The position numbers and the translations under genes were made by a program. This document shows, piece by piece, positions 56,931-64,000 of a stretch of DNA of 64,000 nt; the first letter of the stretch is position 1; each line of letters begins with the position of its first letter. The notes beneath the pieces are model-generated. The model was given only the letters and a program-made list of their open reading frames with translations. It did no database searches and was not told the DNA's origin. This DNA is from Colwellia sp. MB3u-41. GTDB taxonomy: Bacteria > Pseudomonadota > Gammaproteobacteria > Enterobacterales > Alteromonadaceae. The stretch covers positions 1-64,000 of the forward strand of contig NZ_JACGUT010000079.1 in NCBI RefSeq assembly GCF_014076845.1, given 5' to 3'.

Positions 56931-59366
56931 TTATTCGGTTGTTTTACGGGCATTTTTACCCGGACGTTTTTTTCGTGCAGTACGCTTTTTAGCTTTTGAC
57001 TTTTCTGCTTTCTTGTCTTTTGGCTTTTTAGGCGCCCCTTTGTCGCCAGTTCCTTTCGGCTTATTAAAACCCTGATCAGCATTTTTTCTTAGCCCGGTGC
57101 TTTTGGCTTTCGATTTACCTTCAGGTTTACCACCATTCTTGGGCGCTTGTTCGCCCGACAAAACGAGATCTATTTTTTTCTCATCCAAGTTTACTGCGGC
57201 AACACTCACTTCTAAAACATCACCAATACGATATTTAGTGCCCGAACGTTCACCGCTCAAACACATGCGCACATCATCAAAGTGATAATAGTCATGCCCT
57301 AATGAAGTTATATGAATTAACCCTTCGATATGTAAATCGGTTAAACGCACAAATAAACCAAAATTGGTGACGGTAGAAATAACACCCGTAAAGGTATCAC
57401 CAACGTGATCTTGCATAAATTCGCATTTCAGCCAATCAGCAACATCGCGGGTCGCGTCATCAGCACGACGTTCGGTCATTGAACAATGTTCGCCTAGTTC
57501 AATAACTTCTTCGGGCGAATATTGATAAAATCCGGCGTTTGCTTCATTATTTTCGTTAGCGCTTTGTGCTTGCTTTGCCAGAATCGCTTTAATCACGCGA
57601 TGAATAACCAGATCTGGATAACGACGAATTGGCGAAGTAAAATGACTATAAGACTCGAGTGCTAAACCAAAATGTCCTAAATTTTCACTTTGATAAACTG
57701 CTTGGCGCATTGAGCGCAGCAACATAGTTTGGATCAGCTCTTGATCTGGACGACCTTGAACATGGTTTAAAATATTAGCGTAATCAGCAGGTTCTGGTTG
57801 CTCTCGCGTTGGCAAAGGTATGCCGAGTTCAGTTAAATAACTGACAAAGTTTTTGTACTTGTCTTCACTCGGTTTGTCATGAACACGGAATAGGCCCGGC
57901 ATTTGGTGTTTTTCAACAAACTTTGCTGTTGCCACATTCGCTAAAACCATACATTCTTCAATGATTTTATGCGCATCGTTACGAATTAGTGGCACAATTG
58001 ATTCTATTTTACGATCGCTATTAAACAAAAATAGAGATTCTGACGTTTCAAAGGCAATGGCACCACGATTAGTTCGCGAGGTCTTTAATGCTAAATACAT
58101 TTGATATAAATTTTCTAAATCGCCGACTAATGGCTGATATTGTTCGCGCAACGCTGCCTTTTCGGTTGCGTCTTCACCCGATAGCATTGCTGCTACTTTA
58201 CTATAAGTAAAACGCGCATGTGAGCGCATAACCGCAGAGTAGAACTTACTACCCGACAACTCACCTGACGCACTGATACTCATTTCACAAACCATACATA
58301 AACGGTCAACATCAGGGTTTAATGAACATAAACCGTTAGATAGTTTTTCCGGTAACATAGGAATAACTTGGCTCGGGAAATACACCGAATTACCACGAGA
58401 TATAGCTTCATCATCAAGCGCTGTACCATTACGTACGTAGTAACTTACGTCGGCTATAGCCACCCATAAACGCCAGCCACCGGATTCTTCAGGCTGACAG
58501 TAAACAGCATCATCAAAATCTCTGGCGTCTTCGCCATCTATAGTAACTAGCGGTAAGTCACGTAAATCAACTCGTGAAATTTTTGCTTCATCTTCGACTT
58601 CGTCTGCTATCGTTGCAACTTCTTCAATAACGGCAGCCGACCATTGATGAGGTAAATCATGCTCACGTAAAGCAATATCAATTTCCATACCTGGCGCTAA
58701 ATGGTCACCTAAAACTTCAATCACTTTACCCACAGCATTATTACGTTTTGACGGGCGATGCAGAACATTAACCACCACCATTTGCCCGTGGCATGCGCCA
58801 AGTTTACCCTCAGGCTCAATCAAAATATCTTGTTTAATACGCGCATCGTCTGGAACGATATAAGCGATACCATGTTCAACATAGAAGCGACCAACAATAC
58901 CGGCTTTACGCGGCTCGATGACTTCAATTATTTTAATTTCTTGTCGGCCTTTACGATCAGTGCGATCCACTAAAATAGCGCTAACAATATCACCATGGAA
59001 TACCCGCTGCATCTCATGGGATGAAATATAGAAATCTTTGCCAGGTTTCTCACCTTTAGCAACGTCAGGTATAAAAAAGCCAAAACCGTCACGATGACCG
59101 GTAACTTTACCCGTGATCAAACTATTTTTGGCTGGAATGACATATTGCTTAAGTTTATTAAAAACAAGCTGACCTGCATTTTCCATGGCACGCAAACGTC
59201 GTTTTACGCCAACATGATGCGTTTCATCATGATAATTCAAAGCTTTGCATATCGCTTTAAAATTTAGTGGCACAGCAGAGTTTTCTATTATTGATAATAG
59301 TAATTCTCGACTCGCCACTGGATTGTCGTATTTTTGCGCTTCGCGTTTTTGATGAGGATCTTTCAG
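56931..59366 (-). CDS. rnr: Ribonuclease R
   Basis: A processive 3'-5' exoribonuclease important for structured RNA decay and cold growth. An N-terminal helix-turn-helix, cold-shock domains, the RNB catalytic domain (with DGEDARDFDDAVYC holding the active-site Asp residues, near 290) and an S1 domain are present. The Lys/Gly-rich tail is typical. A GTG at 59318 gives 795 residues, but the 16 codons before it (KDPHQKREAQKYDNP) match the conserved RNase R N-terminus (E. coli DPFQEREAEKYANP). Between the upstream stop and the GTG there is no ATG, GTG or TTG. CTG 59366, with GAG eight bases upstream, is the best fit and gives 811 residues, close to E. coli's 813. The start is therefore unusual. 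Confidence 0.93.
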   Translation of the reverse strand: MKDPHQKREAQKYDNPVASRELLLSIIENSAVPLNFKAICKALNYHDETHHVGVKRRLRAMENAGQLVFNKLKQYVIPAKNSLITGKVTGHRDGFGFFIPDVAKGEKPGKDFYISSHEMQRVFHGDIVSAILVDRTDRKGRQEIKIIEVIEPRKAGIVGRFYVEHGIAYIVPDDARIKQDILIEPEGKLGACHGQMVVVNVLHRPSKRNNAVGKVIEVLGDHLAPGMEIDIALREHDLPHQWSAAVIEEVATIADEVEDEAKISRVDLRDLPLVTIDGEDARDFDDAVYCQPEESGGWRLWVAIADVSYYVRNGTALDDEAISRGNSVYFPSQVIPMLPEKLSNGLCSLNPDVDRLCMVCEMSISASGELSGSKFYSAVMRSHARFTYSKVAAMLSGEDATEKAALREQYQPLVGDLENLYQMYLALKTSRTNRGAIAFETSESLFLFNSDRKIESIVPLIRNDAHKIIEECMVLANVATAKFVEKHQMPGLFRVHDKPSEDKYKNFVSYLTELGIPLPTREQPEPADYANILNHVQGRPDQELIQTMLLRSMRQAVYQSENLGHFGLALESYSHFTSPIRRYPDLVIHRVIKAILAKQAQSANENNEANAGFYQYSPEEVIELGEHCSMTERRADDATRDVADWLKCEFMQDHVGDTFTGVISTVTNFGLFVRLTDLHIEGLIHITSLGHDYYHFDDVRMCLSGERSGTKYRIGDVLEVSVAAVNLDEKKIDLVLSGEQAPKNGGKPEGKSKAKSTGLRKNADQGFNKPKGTGDKGAPKKPKDKKAEKSKAKKRTARKKRPGKNARKTTE

Positions 59367-59751
59367 GGGATAAACTCGATTAATGTATTAATGAAGCAAT
59401 TATATACCTATACCCGCCACCATTCAAAGGTAGGTTATCAATGTGAATTAAAAACGCTATAAGCAAAGTAATAAGTCCAGAGAATGATTGTTCAATTTTT
59501 AAATTAAGTAACGCTATATAATGGGTTTTGAGTCCTATCACAGTACCTTTTGAGCAGAAAAATGACACCATTATCCGTATAAAATCAAAAAGCTAACTTT
59601 TATCAATCACTAAAAATGTGCATAACTATTTATAAGGGAACACCTTTATAACTAAGATGGGCTTGCCAAGCACTCTTCTGTCTGCATATTGAGTACTAGC
59701 GGGAATTAACAAAGTGATGTTATGCAAAAAACACATCGATACACTAAAAAT
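59367..59751. other. Spacer between rnr and motX
   Basis: About 385 AT-rich bases downstream of motX and upstream of rnr. I see no coding frame with family resemblance, no tRNA and no clear hairpin terminator. The rnr promoter must lie here unless rnr is read from motX. Confidence 0.4.
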
Positions 59752-60369
59752 TTAGAATTTACCTTTTTTGGCTGCGTTGACAACATGTTCAGGCATTTTA
59801 TTCGCCAAACCTGTTAATAGTTGTGCAATTTGTTTATGCATTTTTTTATCACTTGTTACGGAATCATGAAGTTGGGCATATAGTTCAGGGTAATCCAACG
59901 GACTCCCATAACCTTGCGCATAAATGTCAGCCAAACGAATTTGTGCTCTTAAATTATTAACGGCTGATGCCTCTTTGAGGAAAAATACCGCCTTTTCAAT
60001 ATCTATCTGCATAAACTTGCCGGTGTGGTAATAGCGACCTAATTGCTCTAAAGCTTCGGGCAACGCTTGGTCGGCCGCATTTTTCATAAAATGAAGTCCA
60101 AGCGGGACATTTTTTTTGACGCAGACACCGTAAGCAAGCATATCACCCCAAAGAAATTGATATGACGGGTATTTAGACTTTGTTGCTCGTGCTTCAATAT
60201 CTTGCACAAGCTGACAATCATCCAACACAACCCGACCTAAGTGCTTGTTTTCTTTAATCAAACTTAAAAGTTGATTGTCAGTGTAAATTTGAACAGCCTC
60301 TAGCCTCTGCCCGTAGCAGGTCTTACTGACAAAAAATAACAAAGCTGAAATTAATAATATAACTCGCAT
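59752..60369 (-). CDS. motX: Sodium-driven flagellar motor protein MotX
   Basis: A 205-residue periplasmic protein with a signal peptide (to about residue 20) and Sel1-like repeats (about 60-170, e.g. PEALEQLGRYYHTGKFMQID). It carries the MotX landmarks VQIYTDNQLL and DDCQLVQDIEARA. MotX joins MotY in the T ring that holds PomA/PomB stators in Na+-driven polar flagella. It commonly lies beside rnr in Vibrio and relatives, as here. Three 8-bp repeats lie 12-35 bases before the ATG, and the ribosome site is weak. Confidence 0.92.
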   Translation of the reverse strand: MRVILLISALLFFVSKTCYGQRLEAVQIYTDNQLLSLIKENKHLGRVVLDDCQLVQDIEARATKSKYPSYQFLWGDMLAYGVCVKKNVPLGLHFMKNAADQALPEALEQLGRYYHTGKFMQIDIEKAVFFLKEASAVNNLRAQIRLADIYAQGYGSPLDYPELYAQLHDSVTSDKKMHKQIAQLLTGLANKMPEHVVNAAKKGKF

Positions 60370-60380
60370 AAATTACAATC

Positions 60381-60404
60381 CAAAAATTCAAAAATTCAAA
60401 AATT
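60381..60404 (-). repeat. Triple 8-bp tandem repeat before motX
   Basis: Three perfect copies of CAAAAATT in a row (60381-60388, 60389-60396, 60397-60404), ending 11 bases upstream of the motX start codon (60367-60369). They sit in the expected leader or promoter spacer. Confidence 0.9.
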
Positions 60405-60597
60405 TCATAAGTATTAGTTTATCGGCTGAAAATAAAAAAGGTTAAGTGATAAAAATGACAATTTTTTGTGTCAAAAAATGTAATTTTTCAATAATAACAA
60501 AAAGCAATATTGCTACCATTGCTGACATAACTCTGCTCTTGCACAATGGTTTAGAAAAGAACACAATCAAATTAATCTAATAAAACAAGAAATAATT

Positions 60598-61620
60598 ATG
60601 TCTGAATTAGAAATTGAGCAATTAATTGCCAACTCTAAAGCTAATGAAACCATCGCTCTGAAACTGTTTGAAATAGAAAAGGAAGTCCTTGCAAGTAAGT
60701 CATGTGAAGAACTTCTCCAGCGCTTATTGAACTCGGTAAAACAAAAATTCAATATCACTTCTATTACTTTACTTTTAGTTGAACCAACAGCTATTAGCTA
60801 CTTGTTTAATGAACAGTTACAATCAAATTGGCAACATCGACACAGTACCAAAATATCTTTAGCGCAACTGCAAGCTTTTCACCATGATAACAAACCTTTC
60901 CTGACTAATGAATTAGACAACTTACCTTCAGTAATCCCCAGTGACTTGCTCATTCAATCACAGTCTCTTGCGCTAATACCATTAATATTAGAAGGACAAC
61001 TGTTTGGTAGCTTATTATTTTCTGATAGCGATAAAAACCGTTTTAGTAATAAATTAGGCACCTTTCATTTAGAACAACTAGGGACTAAAGTTAGTTTATG
61101 TTTATCGAATGTTTTAATTCGGGAACAACTTGAATATATGGCGCATTATGATCGATTAACCGGTGTAGCTAATCGTCGGTTAATGGAGGTTTGTATTTCT
61201 GAAGAGTTGCTACGCCAGCATAGATACGGTGTACCCTTCTCATTGTTATTTATAGATTGTGACAAGTTTAAACGAGTCAATGATCAACATGGCCATGATT
61301 GTGGTGATAAAGTACTGTCATATGTCGCGACAACCTTGCAACGTTTAATCAGAGAAAATGACCGCTGTTTTCGTTACGCAGGTGACGAATTTGTTGTGGT
61401 ATTAGCAAACCAAAGTCAACAAGAAGCGAAGCTGGCTGCTCAACGTTTAAGTCAATTTTTTATCAATAACCCCATGCCATATCAAAACATAGCTTTACCA
61501 ATAACGATTACTTGTGGTGTAGCAGCAAGTGATGGAAAGCGATCAATGGCCGAACTATTAAAAGAGGCTGATATACATTTATATCAGCTCAAGAATGATA
61601 GAGAGCAGGCATTAATTTAA
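60598..61620 (+). CDS. Diguanylate cyclase with DUF484/GAF-like sensor domain
   Basis: A 340-residue cytoplasmic protein. A short coiled coil (about residues 5-45) leads into a GAF/DUF484-like domain (about 40-175). A GGDEF domain follows (about 180-338). The active-site loop reads AGDEF (RYAGDEFVVV), a functional variant. RxxD (REND) five residues before it is the inhibitory I-site, so product feedback is expected. It would make c-di-GMP from two GTP. It is followed nine bases later by an HD-GYP gene in the same direction, giving a matched make/break pair. Confidence 0.92.
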   Translation: MSELEIEQLIANSKANETIALKLFEIEKEVLASKSCEELLQRLLNSVKQKFNITSITLLLVEPTAISYLFNEQLQSNWQHRHSTKISLAQLQAFHHDNKPFLTNELDNLPSVIPSDLLIQSQSLALIPLILEGQLFGSLLFSDSDKNRFSNKLGTFHLEQLGTKVSLCLSNVLIREQLEYMAHYDRLTGVANRRLMEVCISEELLRQHRYGVPFSLLFIDCDKFKRVNDQHGHDCGDKVLSYVATTLQRLIRENDRCFRYAGDEFVVVLANQSQQEAKLAAQRLSQFFINNPMPYQNIALPITITCGVAASDGKRSMAELLKEADIHLYQLKNDREQALI

Positions 61621-61635
61621 CGAGTTAATTTGATT

Positions 61636-62826
61636 ATGATTGTTGAAATTAAAATCGCAGCGTTATTGAAAGGACATTTTGTTGTTGATATTGCTAAACA
61701 ACAAGGAACTTATAATTTAACCACCTCTGGGCACATAAAAAACACCAAAGTTATTGATAATTTACGCAGTAAGGGGGTCGAAAGCTTATTAATAGATACG
61801 AGTAAAACCCTAACATTTGATGCTGGCGATAATATTATTGGTAATAACAAGGCTAGCACCGAATCAGTCAGTAAAAGATCACCCATTATTTTAGAGATCA
61901 CTAAAGCAAAAAAATTATTTAATGAATCAAAAGAAATTCAGCGGCAGATATTTGCAGATGCCCAGCATGGACGAGAACTCAATTTAACACCTGTGATTGA
62001 AATTACCAATCAAACTATTGATACAGTATTTAAAAACCCGGATGCGTTAGCATGTGTTATAAATATCAGAAAAAAAGATGAGTATTTACTAGAACATTCT
62101 GTATCAGTTTCAGTATTAATGACGATTTTCGCACGATTTTTGAAAATAGATAAAAAAATTATTCAGCTACTTTCTGTAGGGGCATTTTTACATGACGTCG
62201 GTAAGATCAATATCCCTGACAGCATTTTAAATAAACCAGGGAAGTTAACAGATGCTGAATTTACCGTCATGAAGAGCCACGTTAATCATTCAATAAAAAT
62301 AATAGAATCTACACCTGGAATTTCTGAATTAAGCCTTGAAGTTGCTGCACTTCACCATGAAAAACTTGACGGTACCGGCTATCCTTTTAATATCCCTAAA
62401 GAAAAAATTTCCTCGTATGGCAGGATGATTGCCATTTGTGACATCTTCGATGCGCTTACGGCTAATCGTTGTTACAAAGATGGCTATAGCCATTTAAAAT
62501 CGTTCAGTATTTTACGAAGTTTAGCAATAAAAGAACACTTGGATCAGCGTTTGGTCGACTTATTTATAAAATGCATGGGGGTCTATCCTGTTGGGTCATT
62601 AGTTGAATTAAGCTCAAATAAACTGGCTATTGTAGAAAGTAGAAATGACGGTGACCCAACCAATCCTAAAGTACGTTCGTTCTATAATGCTTTAGATGGG
62701 TGTTATGTGATGGCAGAAGATATTGACTTATCAAGCGATAAAGATTTTATTATAAAAGGCGTTAGAGCCGATGATTTTGATCTAGACATGAACAAAATCA
62801 TCGATTTTTTATTAATGGAAGGATAA
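61636..62826 (+). CDS. HD-GYP domain c-di-GMP phosphodiesterase (DUF3391 N-terminus)
   Basis: About 396 residues. The N-terminal region (about 1-110, with IKNTKVIDNLRSKGVESLLID) fits DUF3391, which often precedes HD-GYP. The HD-GYP domain (about 140-330) has HDVGKINIPD, HHEKLDGTGYP and CDIFDALTANRCYK, so the metal ligands and the GYP triad are intact. It would open c-di-GMP to pGpG/GMP. ATG 61636 is preferred to the TTG two codons earlier. Co-transcribed with the cyclase gene. Its stop abuts the end of the convergent MCP gene. Confidence 0.92.
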   Translation: MIVEIKIAALLKGHFVVDIAKQQGTYNLTTSGHIKNTKVIDNLRSKGVESLLIDTSKTLTFDAGDNIIGNNKASTESVSKRSPIILEITKAKKLFNESKEIQRQIFADAQHGRELNLTPVIEITNQTIDTVFKNPDALACVINIRKKDEYLLEHSVSVSVLMTIFARFLKIDKKIIQLLSVGAFLHDVGKINIPDSILNKPGKLTDAEFTVMKSHVNHSIKIIESTPGISELSLEVAALHHEKLDGTGYPFNIPKEKISSYGRMIAICDIFDALTANRCYKDGYSHLKSFSILRSLAIKEHLDQRLVDLFIKCMGVYPVGSLVELSSNKLAIVESRNDGDPTNPKVRSFYNALDGCYVMAEDIDLSSDKDFIIKGVRADDFDLDMNKIIDFLLMEG

Positions 62827-62828
62827 AT

Positions 62829-64000
62829 TCATACTTTAAACTTCGATGTAGCCGTCTGCAATTGTACGGCATTCTTATCAACTAAATGCGCCACATTGCC
62901 AATTTCTTCAATGGCTGCTTGCGTAGCACCAAAACTGTTATACATCTGCTCAATATTATTTACAACTGTCTCAGCTACACACGACTGCTCTTCTGTTGCC
63001 GTCGCTATTTGGCTGTTCATCGAACTGATATGACCAATTTGCTCTTTAATCTTGGTTAATGATTTATCGACAGCTAAAGAAATTTCTTCATTGTTATTTG
63101 CTTTTTCTCGTGCTAATCCCATCGTACTTACTGATTGATCAGCCGCTGAAATAAGCTTGTCTAATAGTCCTCGAATTTCGGTCGTAGACAATGCAGTTCT
63201 AGAAGCTAAACTTCTTACTTCATCTGCAACGACAGCAAAACCACGACCTTGCTCACCCGCTCTAGCCGCTTCAATAGCTGCATTTAGTGCTAATAAGTTT
63301 GTTTGTTCTGCTATGCCATTAATTACGTCTAGTATTTTGTTCATATTCTGAGAGTCTTTCGCAAGTCTGTCAACCACATCGGCTGCATTACCGATTTCAT
63401 GTACTAATTCGCCTGATATACACAAAGAACGCTGAACATTTTCCATACCTCGGTTGACCTCTACTTCTCCAGAGCCCGCAGCATTTGCCGCTTCTGCAGC
63501 AGACTTAGCAATATCAGTCACACTAAATTGCATTTCAACCATAGACTGTTTAGTTATTTCAGCGACTTCCGCTTGGCTTTGTACATTTTCATGAACATCT
63601 CGTACCTTATCAGTTAATTGTTCTGCACTTTTTGTCAAAGGGGGCACAACATCGATAACGTTTGAAACGATACTTCGTAGTATCTGCGTAAAAGCATTAA
63701 AATGCTTAACAACATTACCAAGTTCATCTTGACTTGTAACTTCAATTTGATTGGTTAAATCGCCATCACCTTCAGCCAATTCTTTTAAAGAAGCATCAAT
63801 ATTTAATACTGAATGGCTAATTGAACGCGCTATCACGATACTTAATAGCGACATTATAATCAGTAATAAAATACCCACTAAAATACTTAAATCTCTTGAT
63901 TCACTTGAGTTAGTAACCGTTTCTTCAACAAGTCTGTTAAATATCTCCGCCGCTTTTTCTTTATCTCGCACTAAAATCTCAGTAACTTGTTTAAAAATAT
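62829..64000 (-). CDS. Methyl-accepting chemotaxis protein (partial; cut by window edge)
   Basis: The frame is open through the right edge, so the N-terminus is missing; the GTG at 63971 is not a convincing start because coding similarity ([18 protein letters not shown]) continues upstream. Seen are a membrane helix ([20 protein letters not shown]), a HAMP domain (to about FTQILRSIV) and the signalling domain. Its hairpin [20 protein letters not shown] and [15 protein letters not shown] are nearly invariant and bind CheA/CheW. The ligand-binding part lies outside the window. Confidence 0.93.
   Translation of the reverse strand, partial: IFKQVTEILVRDKEKAAEIFNRLVEETVTNSSESRDLSILVGILLLIIMSLLSIVIARSISHSVLNIDASLKELAEGDGDLTNQIEVTSQDELGNVVKHFNAFTQILRSIVSNVIDVVPPLTKSAEQLTDKVRDVHENVQSQAEVAEITKQSMVEMQFSVTDIAKSAAEAANAAGSGEVEVNRGMENVQRSLCISGELVHEIGNAADVVDRLAKDSQNMNKILDVINGIAEQTNLLALNAAIEAARAGEQGRGFAVVADEVRSLASRTALSTTEIRGLLDKLISAADQSVSTMGLAREKANNNEEISLAVDKSLTKIKEQIGHISSMNSQIATATEEQSCVAETVVNNIEQMYNSFGATQAAIEEIGNVAHLVDKNAVQLQTATSKFKV

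Noticed and set aside
59520-59560. tRNA-like fragment in the rnr-motX spacer
   Set aside because: The stretch around GTGATAGGACTC (minus strand) has no cloverleaf or acceptor stem partner nearby.

Overview
The window is about 64 kb of chromosomal DNA from an AT-rich marine gammaproteobacterium of the order Alteromonadales, most likely Colwelliaceae (Colwellia or Thalassotalea type). The basis is the gene order (MSHA locus, then mreBCD, maf, rng, yhdP, nitrilase, tldD; also rnr next to motX), the protein families, and the short AT-rich spacers. No rRNA, tRNA, CRISPR array, insertion sequence or prophage was recognised. Nearly all of it is core genome, so the interest lies in regulatory sites, start codons, small insertions into conserved loci and one decayed gene.

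Layout. 1-8.7 kb: a membrane-anchored RRM protein, a DUF5610 protein, trmA, a fabR-type TetR repressor facing a fatty-acid desaturase across a perfect 18-bp palindrome, sthA, a periplasmic histidine phosphatase and two small lipoproteins. 8.8-14.6 kb: an RND efflux pump (permease plus membrane-fusion protein, no outer-membrane channel) and a NagX/DUF5009 membrane protein. 14.8-19.1 kb: a TerB-like protein, a CvfB-like S1 protein, then an apparent zinc-uptake unit in which a small exported Cys/His protein precedes a histidine-rich ZnuD-like TonB receptor behind a Zur-box-like site. 19.2-30.3 kb: the leftward block tldD, nitrilase, yhdP, rng, maf, mreD, mreC, mreB (listed left to right).

30.6-52.0 kb is a complete MSHA type IV pilus locus, transcribed right to left: mshI, I2, J, K, L, M, N, E, G, F, B, A, an extra MshA-like pilin, C, D, O, P, Q. 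Two additions interrupt it. A PglL/Wzy-type O-oligosaccharyltransferase lies on the opposite strand between two pilin genes. A PEP-CTERM gene with its own terminator lies between mshP and mshQ. The mshA leader carries 7-bp and 8-bp tandem arrays.

52.1-64 kb: a PLP-dependent deaminase/desulfhydrase, the rpsF-priB-rpsR-rplI operon, a heavily frameshifted pseudogene of a periplasmic ligand-binding protein, rlmB, rnr (whose conserved N-terminus has no ATG/GTG/TTG start), motX (with a triple 8-bp repeat just upstream), a GGDEF and HD-GYP gene pair, and an MCP cut by the window edge. The MshE ATPase has an N-terminal c-di-GMP-binding MshEN domain, so the nearby GGDEF/HD-GYP pair could act on the pilus, although that link is inference. 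I saw no wholly unknown multi-gene system. The strongest candidates for something new are the repeat-bearing pilin leader, the glycosyltransferase embedded in the MSHA locus, and the zinc unit with its very short mRNA leader.
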